A stretch of 64,000 bases of DNA from Saussurea involucrata (Eukaryota > Streptophyta > Magnoliopsida > Asterales > Asteraceae): NCBI GenBank assembly GCA_033807775.1, contig CM066321.1, positions 253,940,422 to 254,004,421 on the forward strand, given 5' to 3'. The stretch's first letter is position 1, and each line of letters begins with the position of its first letter. The notes under the pieces were generated by a model. It saw only the letters and a list, made by a program, of their open reading frames with translations. It made no database searches and had not been told where the DNA came from. Shown here piece by piece: positions 1 to 11,061 of this stretch. Made by a program: the position numbers and the translations under genes.

Positions 1-1250
1 ATAAGTCTTTTTAGTTTTACCATGTGATTGTTTTCTCTCAATTCGTTGGCCAATATACTCTTATTGCTTGAAATCATAAAGCAAATTTGATCCAAAAAGT
101 ACCAAGTTCTCAGTCAAAATTACTTTCATTTTCTGTGCATTACATTTCGTGAATATTTTCTTTCTGTTTAAGAACTCACATGGATGACAATTTATGTTGA
201 CTAAGGATTTTTAACATTCAAGATAAGTCATATGAACTTTGTCTTTAACCTTTACCGGAAATGTGTCTTTTGATTAAGTTGAGTTGGCATGTGAATATGA
301 GAACAAAGTTTTCAACAACACTGGCGATCAACAACATCCCTTATGAACAAAGGTCTTTTCTATTCTTGCATTCTTGTAACTTTTTGGATTTTCTAAATTG
401 GGTTTTGTTTTGTTTGATAGATTATAAATTGGAGTTTTTACCTAATGAACGTGATTTGTTCAATTTGATGAACTTTGAAGGTGTCTTTTGGCGAGGGTTT
501 TTCCACTTTTCAACAAGTCTCCGTAAGGTTCTGTTTCTCTATTTCTCCATTGGATTAAAAAAAATATTCCTCGTCTATTTATGCCATTTTTTTACAAAAG
601 TTGTAAGTATTAATTCAGCCATGAAGGATAACATTGAGACTTTGGGTCTTACCCCAACATATAAGAACCAGGTGTGTGTTTTGTCTCGATTTGTTGACCA
701 ATTACTTAATCTTTTTTTTGATGAAACTATTAAGCAAATATGATCCAAACAACAACAAGTTTCTTGAAGAAATTACTTCCCTGATAACATCCACACCATA
801 AAAGTAGATGGAGAAACAGAGGTCTTTTGGGTTTTACCAGTTGAGTGCTTTCTCTTAAATCTTTGGCCAATATACCCTTTTCCTTGATAACATAAAGCAA
901 ATTTGAACCAAACCGTACCAAGTTCCCAGTCGAAATTACTCCCCTTTATGGGAACATTTCATTTGCTGGATTGCATATTATGGTGACTTAGGATTCTTAA
1001 CATATAAGATAAGTCATATGGATTTTCTCTTTCAACATTTACCATAAATGCGGCTTTTGAATAAATCGAGTTGATAGGGGAATATGAGAACAAAGGCTTT
1101 CGACAGTATGGGCGATCAACACCATCATTTAAGAACAAAGGTACAGTCATTTCTTGATTTCCTATATTTTTCAGATTTATAATTTGGAGTGTTTTTTTGA
1201 TGAATCGTGATTTGTTCAACATTTTGATATACTCAAATGATGTTTTTCGT
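1..1250. repeat. old direct duplication, unclassified
   Basis: Two diverged copies lie in direct orientation about 795 bp apart (roughly 12-420 and 830-1245). Both contain the words gataagtcatatg, aatatgagaacaaag and gatcaac(a)accatc-like text in the same order. No convincing coding frame or TE terminus is visible. The only open frame (261-743) is AT-rich, low-complexity and unlike any family I know, so I do not call it a gene. Confidence 0.55.
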
Positions 1251-1517
1251 GAAATACACACAAGATTGACAACTACAATCCAATTTGTGTCATTCAACTT
1301 GATTGTTATTTTATCGTCTGGCTACATGATTTCTCATCGGTCATCACTAGCCATATAAAAAATAGAGTACATTAGATGGTAATATTAATAAACAAAAGGT
1401 TGTTTGTTGTCTCAACTCTCAAGAACTGAGTTATGGTACCAGATGAAGTGAACCACTTTTTATGATCTACGTACCGTTTCATATTGTTGTTGTCTCTCAT
1501 TAGTTGCTTTAACGTAT

Positions 1518-1519
<2 letters not shown>

Positions 1520-1583
<64 letters not shown>
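1520..1583. repeat. (TA)n microsatellite
   Basis: An uninterrupted TA dinucleotide run of about 63 bp, directly left of the MITE at 1596-1775. Confidence 0.95.
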
Positions 1584-1585
<2 letters not shown>

Positions 1586-1595
1586 TTGGCTTATG

Positions 1596-1775
1596 GTGAG
1601 AATGAAAATTAAGGTGAGAAGGATAAGAAGGGATCCCCATCCATGGATGCACATTAGGATGAGATGCACCGGATCAATCCCCATATGAAGCGCGATTCAT
1701 GAGTGAGTTTGAGATTAAAAGTGATCATGGGTCCAAATCTCTTCTTACCAACTCACCTTTAACTTTTCTTTTCAC
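1596..1775. mobile_element. MITE, GTGAGAA-terminus family, copy 1
   Basis: About 180 bp starting GTGAGAATGAAAATTAAGG and ending in the imperfect inverse (cctttaacttttcttttcac). It shares a core (gagatgcaccggatcaat, gcg-attcatg, gattaaaagtgatc) with 14944-15125, where the inverted termini are better kept. It has no coding capacity. TA microsatellites flank it on both sides. The superfamily is unassigned. Confidence 0.7.
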
Positions 1776-1787
1776 ACGATCCTCCGT

Positions 1788-1790
<3 letters not shown>

Positions 1791-1875
<85 letters not shown>
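1791..1875. repeat. (TA)n microsatellite
   Basis: A TA run of about 85 bp on the right flank of the MITE. With 1520-1583 it may be one ancestral TA tract split by the insertion. Confidence 0.95.
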
Positions 1876-1880
<5 letters not shown>

Positions 1881-2565
1881 GGAAAAGCTAATGAAGTGTC
1901 TTCTCCGTAACATTAGAATTAATCTGTATTTCATCATTCCTATATTGAACAGTTTTTGTTATAGAAAACTTCCTCAATGCATATTTATTGGTTTTCTTTT
2001 ATTGTGTTGATATTGTGGGTTGGATATTGTTTTTTTCATTTTAAGGATTAAATGTTGATTTTTGTGATTGTTATTGGAGTGTTTGTTTTGCTCCCAGGAT
2101 CCAAGTACCAAGGGGCTGGAATTGTTTTTATTACCTTTGCTTGATGTTATAGGAACCTTCATATCCAATCTATGAACGATTCAACTACCAAGATTAAGAC
2201 AAGAAATTAATGAAGTTGACACCATGGAAATCGTGCAAACACTCTATATTTCTATGTAAGACATTGATTCGAGAACATTTAATGTTGAATGCATCATCCT
2301 AACAACATTCTTATCATATTCTACTCAACAACATATTTGATCATTGTTTGTTTAATTTGATGCTTGAACTTCAGCTTGGACCACAAGAGGTTAACCCATT
2401 CAACACTTATAAAGAGGGATAGAAATGCTTCAACATATCAATTATATCCAGGCTTGACCCTAGTTAAATCATGCCTATTTTCTCTCGGTATATGTGTGTG
2501 AGCTCTACAACAAAATCTTGAGCTCACCTTAATTGTCATGGGGAGTTAGATGATCCCTTTGTTTT
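1876..2565. other. intergenic, nothing recognised
   Basis: AT-rich sequence between the TA tract and the solo LTR. I see no coding frame, RNA gene or TE terminus. Open frames here are short and unlike known proteins. Confidence 0.6.
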
Positions 2566-4130
2566 TGTAACGACCCGATTCCCCAAACATACATCAATTA
2601 ACATATTTTACATAACATTGTTTCATAATAAAAGATACATCATATAACAAGTACGGTCCCTTAGTCTTTACATCCATAATAAGTATTTCATTACAAACTT
2701 TTTGCTAATTATTTTACATTATATCTAATAACAAAGTTATGAATGCAAACACGTCATGATCTTCAAAAACATATATCTTCCAAAAGCTATTCACGGATTA
2801 TCCTTCTTACTTGCTCTTACTTGATCCACGACCTGGAATACATATTTTAAAACAAAACGAGGGTTAGACCTATTGGTCTAAGTGAGAAAATCCCTGTCAG
2901 TTTAAAATCATTTGTACAAACACCATATACATATCACATATTGAATACCAATCAAAACTCATATGCACTGTGTACTTTCCTGTCCCATGGCCATATTAGT
3001 TGGTTGCGAGCCAACTAATCAGTTTACTCCGCTGCACTAATATACAGCCAACTCCGATGTCCCTCCGTACAGCCAAACTCCACCGGTCCTAAGCCCGGCT
3101 AACGTGCACTCGTGTAGTGTAATGCTTATGTAAATATAATATACACCTCAATATATCATACTTCACATATAAGCACAAATTCACTTTATTACACTACTTA
3201 TCACATTCTCAATCCACATATATGTATTCCAGTTTGAAAATATGTTTAAAGTAAAACTCACCTGATTGCTTATCAAAACGCTTCCAAGCCTTTTCCAAAA
3301 TGGTTCGGTCCTTCACCCAAAATTCACAGAATCTGAAATAAATTAAATACAAATATCTCTTTACCAATTGAACACATAAGACGTACTAGTAGGCTACGAA
3401 CTCTAGATAAATCTATCTAACTCTTATCCTCAAAAGTGACCAAACAACCATGTTTTCGGATACCATAATTGTCCGGACATTCTAACTTACCGGACACCAG
3501 ACTTATCCGGATAACAAAACTTTCCGGATACCATAAACAATCCGGACAATATAGCTTTTCGGACACAACCAATCCGGTTGACATCCGGAAACCAAGGTAA
3601 TCCGGATACCATTCGGTATCTATTTCTTCCGGACACTACGAAATAAACATACTTACCGGATAATTTGTCTCGTCCGGAAACTACCAAAGCTGTCCGGAAA
3701 CCTCTGAACTCAGTCGGTGAAACTTTCAACCCATATTCCATTAAATCATCCAAATCGAAAATTTGACAAATCTAAACTGATAGGAACTTACTACTACTGA
3801 TTACAAACATAAAACATAAAGAAAGTTACCTCAAATTCACTTCCAATGATTCCAATTTGAAGCCTAACCTTGCTTTTCTTCTTTTCTTCTTTTTGTCTCA
3901 AAACACACACACACACACACACAATGATATTTTCTAACTTCTGGAATATCAGAAAACACAAAGGGTTATATCAACCCCAATTTACACTTTTGGCCTTGAA
4001 CTATTCGAAAATGACCCAAAACACCCTTAACTTCTAACTTAACCCAAACTTACCCTAAACATCCAATTTTAAAGTTAACTAAATTTAACGGAAAGAACAT
4101 TTAACTAACAGACTTATCCGGGTTATTACA
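2566..4130 (+). mobile_element. solo LTR, Ty3/gypsy (chromovirus-like)
   Basis: 1,565 bp beginning TGTAACGACCCG and ending CCGGGTTATTACA, the complementary TG...CA ends typical of Tekay/Del-type gypsy LTRs. The 5 bp on each side are identical (GTTTT at 2561-2565 and 4131-4135), a clean target-site duplication. No internal gag/pol, PBS or second LTR follows. It is therefore a solo LTR left by LTR-LTR recombination. It contains a TCCGGA-rich block and a short (AC)n run near 3907. The assignment to Tekay/Del is from terminal sequence only. Confidence 0.85.
3455..3702. repeat. TCCGGA-rich block inside solo LTR
   Basis: About 12 CCGG cores (tccggac, accggat, tccggaaa) spaced roughly 15-30 bp apart within 250 bp, against AT-rich surroundings. 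Each CCGG is a possible CG/CHG methylation site. The spacing is irregular, so this is not a simple tandem array. Confidence 0.75.
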
Positions 4131-5884
4131 GTTTTCTTTGGGTATTCATTATTGATGGTTTATGATTTTTGCTAGGGATGCAAGAAAGGTGTTGTTGGCA
4201 ACACATAATGTGTGAGAAAGGGCACGAGGACAAAGTTACTAATGAATTTTATGGACCTAACAATACTTATATTGGAAAGCTTAGGTTATTTTTCATACGA
4301 TCTTTTTAAATTTTCTTCTTTTTTTATACCAGTTAATATCATTTGGTTACAATTATAATTTCCTGGGCGCCAATTTTGTGATGATCAACCTTTTTACGAC
4401 CTTATAATCCAAACAAATGTGAAATTTAGTTGGTCAAAATCCAAAATGGTCACCACATATAGCGAGCTTAATTTTCTATGAACCAAAGGCCAAGAAGAAT
4501 GCATTGCACCATGAATGCAGATGTTAAAGTAGAAAGCAAGGGTGTTAATGGGTCCTCTTCTAAACACGACAATTCTAGGTTTCTTTTTTCTCATCTAAGT
4601 TATGGGTTTTTTTTATCATTGTTCTTCCAATTGAGATACAATTGATATATCATTCTCAAGTTGCCATTATGTTTATTTTTTCCATCTTCAACATTTTGTG
4701 ACCAATTTTAAATTTTTGGTTTCAATTTCGTTAAATGTGGAGACATTTTAAAATACCCAATTTATAAAAATGTTTGATTTATAAATGCATCTCAAACTTT
4801 GAAAACGAAGAAATGGTAATCTTACACTCCTAAAAAGAGCCATGATTGAACCTTTAAAAGTGTAGGTAAAAGATATCAATTGACGAGTGTTTTCTCTCAC
4901 TTTTTATGCTCTTTGTTTCATGCAAAACTTAATTTTATGACATTTTTGGTAGTTTTGATAAGTTTATGTTTACAAACTTTCTATGTATGGAGTTATCGTT
5001 GGTCTAAATTTTTGGCGTTGGGTTATGCATATTAGAGTATGTAGGCTGTAGGAGTCTTTAAATACCACGAGGAATGAGGAATTGATTGGTTTGGACATGG
5101 TTTTAATTGATGGAAATGTGTGTTACTCTATTTGTTATGCTTATTTAGACCATTTGGTTAATTTATTTGTTTTGTTTTGTAGGGATCTTTGATATAGCAA
5201 TGGTGAGGAACACTTGGTTAATAAGTTAAATCTTTTGTTAAATCATTTGTTGTAATAACTAAAATGTGTATTTTTTTTAGAATTTCAAGAACTATCGGCT
5301 CAAAGTTCAAGATTATATTTACACTATTTATTAAGGTATAAAAAGTTGATACCCATCTTTTTTATATCCCTATAATAATTACCGTGTGCGTCAAGGATGA
5401 AAGCGTAGCATGTCTTAAAAAAGTCTTTAGCTATATGGGTTAGTCCACTCTACGTCAATATTAGGGGCAAGGTTTTAAATGACGTGATGCATGGCGTGGT
5501 GGTGCTACTCAATTAGCCAATGATAATAAACAAGTTAAATTAGATTATATATTAAAAACTTGCAAATAAGACGTTAAAATGTTTAAAAAAAATCAATTAT
5601 CATGTTACAAAAGATAGTAAAATAGGCGATAGCGTGCAATAGACTTAACTTAGTATGAGACACAAGCCTTAAACCATAGTGTACCATTTGGAAAGTTGAC
5701 ATGCATTTGGGCAATAGTTATTGTGCTATTTAGGTGTACTTTTTGTAAATCATAATATTTAGTTATATGGACAATTTAAATATTATCATCCAAATTACTC
5801 ACACTACCGCGCAACACACGGTTCTCATACTAGTTTTTTTAAAGATTTTAACTCTTGCTAATAATTGTTGGAGGAGATGCTAAG
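4131..5884. other. intergenic, nothing recognised
   Basis: AT-rich DNA with no supported gene, RNA or TE boundary. The open frame at 4394-4594 (minus) is short and unlike any family I know. Confidence 0.55.
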
Positions 5885-6010
5885 AGCACCCACATACGTC
5901 TTGCAAGACTCTTTACAAGATGACATGGCATGCCATGTGACTTGCAAGGTCTTGCAAGACAACTCATTTCTTTCACAATTAGAAAGGTCTTTCACAAATA
6001 TTATTTAGTA
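5885..6010. repeat. palindrome-rich MITE-like fragment
   Basis: Starts gagcacccacatacg, a common MITE-like terminus. It contains the 12-bp palindrome GTCTTGCAAGAC twice (5898-5909, 5949-5960) flanking the 16-bp palindrome ACATGGCATGCCATGT (5923-5938). It abuts the MULE at 6011, so the MULE may have inserted into it. I did not find a matching right half after 10508. Confidence 0.45.
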
Positions 6011-6380
6011 GGGAAATTAATTAAAATACCCTAAGTTTGACTAACTGTTACCAAAATGCCATAATTTTTTTCCATTTTGCAAAAATACCCTAAATACCCG
6101 CGATGGATCCCGCGATCGCGGGATCCAGCTGACGTGGCACGTATTTTGGCCACAAATGCCCCGCGGAGCCCCTCAACTTTGGCCGCGGTGCACTTTTGGT
6201 CCCTGCCCGCGATGGGCCAATTTTACAGTTTTAGTCCCTGAAAATTTACACTTTTGGTCCCTGAAAATTTACACTTTCAGCCCCTGTACTTAGACGAATC
6301 TTGCATGCTTTTACTGTTTTTTTTCCACAATTATTGTACTTTGAAGACCGATTTGTGGTTGAAATTCATTGGCATGTTTT
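6011..6380 (+). repeat. MULE-1 left terminal inverted repeat
   Basis: Pairs with 10150-10508. It contains CCGCGATCGCGGG-type palindromes near 6100-6125 and GC-rich text (ccccgcggagcccctcaac) in otherwise AT-rich DNA. The homology runs to the word ttcattggcatgttt and fades before the transposase ATG at 6567. Confidence 0.92.
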
Positions 6381-6566
6381 CATCAATGTTAAATCAGTGT
6401 TTTTAGAATACCAGTTTGTGGATGAAATGAGAGATTGGTTGTCATCAATGTTGGTTGTTTCATTGATAAATAGATGTAAAATGCAATCCATAATCCACAC
6501 ACCGATTTCATACTTCTTTCTTGATTTCTTTCTGCAATATTTTGTGTTTGAGATACTACTGAAAAA

Positions 6567-9102
6567 ATGAGTTCATCTGTTGCAAAAGCTAAGCTATATT
6601 TCTGTTTTGATGGTGAATGGGAGCAAGATAACAATGAGTGGAATTTTGCTTATAAATCTAAGCATGGTGTAAAAGTGTCAGTAAACTATACTTATCAGAA
6701 ATTTCTTGCATACGCTATGCAAAAATGTGGAATCAACTCTTCTGATGTTTGCAAGTTAGTGTTTAAAAATGACGATGGGTCATTTGTGGATTTATCCAAC
6801 GATGGGGATATCTCTACTTTTCTGCACCTTGCAGTCGATTCAGAAAGACCCCTATTACTTTTTGTGTATCCCGGCGTATCCGACGGTGACGACGACGGTG
6901 ATGACGACGGTGATGACGACGGTGACGACGACGAAGACCTCCAAATAGAGCAGCCTGATTCTCAACAACAACAACCACCACAACCACACGAAGGGCGTAC
7001 TGCTGGAGTTGCTGATGACGAAACACACGTTTTTAGAACGGGTAATTCTGAAATAGACAGATCAGACACCGATAATGATGATCACGAAGAATATACCCCT
7101 AGTAGAAAATCATGTAGTCAGATAAATGACTTTTTTGATATGCCCCCTATTCTTCCAGACTCCCATACCCAGACAAACCTACGAACCTACACCTTATATT
7201 CGCAGTGAAAGGTTAAAAGCAGGTCAGATATTCGATTCGAAGGATCTCTTGGCAAGTCAGATCGGACTCAAGTTCTTGGAAGAGGGTTTCCAAAGTCACG
7301 TGCGGTCATCTGACAAAAGCAGATACGTAGTTGAATGTGCCAGAGAAAAGTGTGAGTGGAGGTTGTACGCGATTCACACGGGTCCCAAAGGAGGGGCGAT
7401 AATGATTAAAAAGTTGCACGACGTACACACTTGTACGAGGACGCAACTTAATCCCCACCACAAACAAGCCGGCAAAAAGACTTTGGGTGCGATCCTGAAA
7501 AATAAATTTCTTGATGTTAGCAGGTCATTGCGTCCAAAGGACATCGTCCACGACGTTCACCGGCAGTTCGGCGTCACGATTGATTACCACCAAGCGTGGC
7601 GTGCGCGATGCCATGTACTGTTTATGGTGAGAGGCACGTTCGAGGAGTCGTATGAACGACTCCCGACATATTTATATAATTTGCAGCTACAGAACCCTGG
7701 TACTATCACGCAGCTACGGACCGATTCACGTGGACGGTTTGAGATGTGCTTCGTGGCCCTTGGACCGCGGTACGTATTTTAACACGTCATATGTTTACAC
7801 ATTATAAACTATAACATTTACAAATGAAAACCACCTATGTTTTTGCAGATCCGCACATTTCTGGAAAATCTACGTCGTGTCCTGATAATAGACGCAGCCC
7901 ATTTAAAGGGCCGTTACTTGGGTATGATGTTCCTGGCGGTTGCCATGGACGGAGATAACTCCATCGTTCCATTAGCTTTCGGCGTAGGCAAGTCTGAAAC
8001 CGGGGACGAGTGGACTTGGTTTATGTCCATGTTGAGACAAGCTATCGGAGACCCGCAAGGGTTGGTATTTATGTCTGGCAGGGCTCCTTCCATAAGCGCC
8101 GCAATCTCTGCCATGTACCCAAACGCCCCTCACGCCATATGTTGTCGACATTTGGAGATGAACGCCAAATCCAAGGACAAACGTATTACCACCTACAAGG
8201 ATGTCTATTGGGCGGCATGCAGAGCATATACGGAGCGGGAGTTTAACAAGTACATGAATATGCTACGATACAGTGCCAAGGAAGCAGCCAAAGTCTTTGA
8301 CGAAGCTGGACCGGAGAGGTGGTCCGCGGCCCATTTTCCTGGACAACGGTATGACATTCTGACCTCGAATAGTGCAGAGTCTGTGAATGCACTCTCCCGT
8401 TTTGCGCGTAGATGTCCGATTGTTAATCTTATGGACTACTTTCGGGCCTTTCAACAAGAGTGGTACCAAATTCGACGCCTAAAAGGAGCTGAGATGCAAA
8501 ATGCACTCACACCAACGGCGGAGAATATCGTTCAGTACAGGGCGCGTCGTGCGGCGACATGGCCGGTAAGAGCAATCGAGTATGGGAAGTACGAGGTGCA
8601 TGATGACTATATTCACGCGATTGTGAATATGGAAGACCACCTTTGTTCGTGTCACGAATGGGATAAATCTGGGTTACCGTGCGGCCATGCCATCGCTGTA
8701 GCAAGATATATGAGTCGTACAGATTGCAGCGACTTGGCTGTACCTTTCTTCACGTCCGAATATTACCGGAAAACATACGTAGAGGTAATAAACCCAGCTG
8801 GACCCCCTGCAACATAGGTGTATCCACCCGACCCGCTTCCACCATGCTATCCACCTTTAATGGATAAGAACAGGGTCGGGAGACCGAGAAAGAACGACCG
8901 ACGTCCATCATGTGGTGAAAGTTTGATACAACGAAGATGTACTCGGTGCCAATGCGTAGGACACACTCGTGGAGAGTGTCCAAATCCCGCCCCTTCAACC
9001 GTGCCAAGGAGACATTCTGTCAGTCACACCCCGGGCCCGTCACAGCTTGAACCATGTGGAACAAACACATATGATACTGTTGATCTAAACACTGATTTGT
9101 AA
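6567..9102 (+). pseudogene. MuDR-type MULE transposase, damaged
   Basis: Domains in order: PB1-like N-terminal region (6567-6870); an acidic stretch from a 12-nt DNA repeat (GDDD four times, 6886-6940); MuDR DNA-binding region (7230-7440); MULE DDE transposase (7880-8180); SWIM zinc finger CSCHEWDKSGLPCGHA (8647-8695); CCHC zinc knuckle CTRCQCVGHTRGEC (8938-8980). A 75-nt intron at 7774-7848 (GTATTT...TTGCAG) joins the two middle blocks in phase. Lesions: a frame change between about 7110 and 7200 with no room for a normal intron, and an in-frame TAG at 8815-8817. The position where the family has the second catalytic Asp (SDR) reads SGR, with GGC at 8077-8079. The first Asp (IIDAAHLKG, 7891) and the C..H pair (CCRHL) remain. 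This copy is probably catalytically dead. Confidence 0.88.
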
Positions 9103-9103
9103 A

Positions 9104-9245
9104 TGATATATATACACACATACATATGCTTCTAAATGAACATTGATAACACAGCTAGTTTGTAAATGATAAATATATTAATATTAGATATATACACACA
9201 TACATATGCTTTTAAATGAACATTGATAACACAGCTAGTTTGTAT
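9104..9245. repeat. tandem duplication, ~80 bp unit
   Basis: Two copies of a unit containing acacacatacatatgctt, then taaatgaacattgataacac and agctagtttgt. It lies directly downstream of the transposase stop, in the spacer between the convergent genes. Confidence 0.85.
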
Positions 9246-9534
9246 TCCATCCAACATGTTCTTCATCTTCAATCTTTCTGCTTTTGCAACCACGTATGGC
9301 CATTGTGTACCACAACCCGCACACACTTTAGCAAATGAGTTGAGGGTTGTCATATATTCTACAAGAGGAGTAGGCCCACGTGGATATAGTACGGCTACCA
9401 AAATCTAGCATCATTAACAAACAAAACCCCATGTTTGTTTATCCGAATGAGGTAACCTCTGACTTGACCTTGCATGATGTATCCAATCTAACCGTGGTTC
9501 AGCGGCTTAAAAACTACTTTTCAGAGAAATTAAC

Positions 9535-9700
9535 AACAACAAAAAAATACAAACAACAACACAGTAAAAAAAATACAAAACAAATAAAAAATACAAACAA
9601 CACAGTAAAACAATACAAAACAACAACACAGTAAAAAAATACAAAAAACAAAAAAATACAAACAACAACACAGTAAAAAAAATACAAAACAACAAAGTAC
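9535..9700. repeat. A-rich minisatellite, ~35 bp unit
   Basis: Four to five imperfect copies of a unit built from acaacaacacagtaaaaaaa and atacaaaacaa. It sits between the 3' ends of the two convergent MULE-1 genes. Confidence 0.85.
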
Positions 9701-9723
9701 TAAAGCAACACCCGTACCACCAC

Positions 9724-10047
9724 CTACTGAAAAATTGCTTTAGTTTGATCAATCCAACTTTGCTTGTCGCTTATCTTCGCTTGAAGAATTGCGAAGTCTT
9801 GCGTACAATGGTGAATTTCTTCTTTTTCTCGACGAATACGAGCCTCCCTATCTTTTATATCCCCTTTCATCCTTTTGATCTCCTTTTCTTCCACTTCGAT
9901 CCTTGTCAAGTGGACTTTCTTCCTGGCGATAATCTGTTTCCACTCTTCTGTCAGTTGGTCTATCTCCTTTTCCTTTGCTGCTATCGCCTTCTGGAGTCTA
10001 GGTGGCATTCCTTCAGGTGTAGACGATGGGTTAGATGACGATGCCAT
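9724..10047 (-). CDS. MULE-1 second gene, 107-aa coiled-coil protein
   Basis: Intact ORF starting MASSSNPSSTPEGMPP at 10047 and ending at 9724. After a Ser/Pro-rich start, residues ~18-100 are a charged, heptad-like helix rich in E, K, R, I and L, consistent with a coiled coil. It has no signal peptide, membrane segment or zinc motif. The upstream in-frame Met at 10188 would add a hydrophobic stretch encoded by the TIR; I prefer 10047 because the TIR-like homology ends before it. The gene converges on the transposase, as mudrB does on mudrA in maize MuDR, but I see no sequence reason to call it a mudrB homologue. The function is unknown; oligomerisation or a role as transposition accessory is inference. 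It could also be a captured host exon. Confidence 0.62.
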   Translation of the reverse strand: MASSSNPSSTPEGMPPRLQKAIAAKEKEIDQLTEEWKQIIARKKVHLTRIEVEEKEIKRMKGDIKDREARIRREKEEIHHCTQDFAILQAKISDKQSWIDQTKAIFQ

Positions 10048-10149
10048 TTGGTTACTGATGAAAGAAAGCAAGTGAAAGAAAGCAAGAAAGAAGGATGGAA
10101 TGGTGTGAATTATGAATTGCATTTCACTGATATTTATGGATGAAATCTC

Positions 10150-10508
10150 AAACATGCCAGTGAATTTGAACCACAAATTGGTCTTCAAAGTACAATAATT
10201 GTGGAAAAAACAGTAAAAGCATGAAAGATTCGTCTAAGTACAGGGGCTGAAAGTGTAAATTTTCAAGGACCAAAAGTGTAAATTTTTGGTCCATCGCGGG
10301 CTGCGATCACGGACAGGGACCAAAAGTGCACCGCGGCCAAAGTTGAGGGGCTCCGCGGGGCATTTGTGGCCAAAATACGTGCCACGTCAGCCCTAGCCCG
10401 CGATCGCGGGATCCATCGCGGGTATTTAGGGTATTTTTGCAAAATGGAAAAAACTTAGGGCATTTTGGTAACTCAATGTTTGACTTAGGGCATTTTAATT
10501 AATTTCCC
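10150..10508 (-). repeat. MULE-1 right terminal inverted repeat
   Basis: Inverse complement of 6011-6380, ending aattaatttccc. It serves as the upstream region of the minus-strand coiled-coil gene. It differs from the left copy by substitutions and short indels, most visible around 10290-10310 and 10395-10405. Confidence 0.92.
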
Positions 10509-11061
10509 TATATAGTAAACAAATGTATTTTTGTTTAATTTAATTAATTAATTTATTTGTTTAAACATTAATTATTAATATGTTTATTAAATTAAATTTA
10601 TTTATTAGTTTATTTGAACATTTTTTTAAATATTTTTATTAAAATTTCTTACCCACGCTTTATTTTAAAAAATGATATTTTTATGCAATATTTGTATTTT
10701 AGTAAACGTTGCATGCTTTCAATATATCCATGTATTTTATTTATTAATTAAATTATATTTACACAAAATATAGTAAAAGAAAACAAAAGTAAAATTTTAG
10801 TTATCTATATTTTATAATTAATTTATTATTTATATTATAATTATCTATATTATTTATATTATAATTTATTAGTTTAAAAAAAAGTTTGATCTTATATGTG
10901 TGTAGAAGATGTTATTACAAAACTGATTTGGCATTTTAAAAAGAAGTATAGTTTTATAGTTGTGTGCATGGTGTAATTGTTCCTAAACATTTTTATGGCG
11001 TATTTTTAGAAATGATATTCGAAAATGTTTGATTTATGCTGATTTCAATTAACGAGACAGA
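10509..11061. other. AT-rich upstream region of the PP2C gene
   Basis: Very AT-rich (ttaattaatttattt-type text). No coding frame and no recognisable TE ends. It lies between MULE-1 and the G-boxes, so it is the distal promoter of the PP2C gene by position. Confidence 0.5.

Larger units (their letters stand above)
6011..10508 (+). mobile_element. two-gene Mutator-like element (MULE-1)
   Basis: 4,498 bp with terminal inverted repeats of about 360 bp at 6011-6380 and 10150-10508, both beginning GGGAAATTAATTAAAAT. The flanks are TATTTAGTA (6002-6010) and TATATAGTA (10509-10517), a 9-bp target duplication with one mismatch, as expected for Mutator. Inside are a MuDR-type transposase on the plus strand and a convergent coiled-coil ORF on the minus strand. 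This layout is like maize MuDR (mudrA/mudrB). Each TIR reaches nearly to the start of its gene, so the TIRs probably supply both promoters. The transposase is damaged, so this copy is probably no longer autonomous. Confidence 0.93.

Noticed and set aside
261..743. Open frame of 160 codons on the plus strand
   Set aside because: AT-rich low-complexity translation, lies in the duplicated non-coding block, and the other copy does not keep the frame.
1460..1684. Open frame containing a long Ile-Tyr run
   Set aside because: It is simply the (TA)n microsatellite read as codons.
3487..3753. Minus-strand frame rich in VSG repeats
   Set aside because: Produced by the TCCGGA-rich block of the solo LTR; no start context or family.
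6301..6570. Frame overlapping the MULE-1 left TIR
   Set aside because: Lies within TIR and leader sequence; the right TIR does not conserve it.
8010..8705. Several overlapping frames on both strands in the transposase region
   Set aside because: Shadows of the transposase reading frame, without domains.
9507..9752. Hydrophobic minus-strand frame that looks like membrane segments
   Set aside because: Encoded by the A-rich minisatellite; the composition alone makes it hydrophobic.
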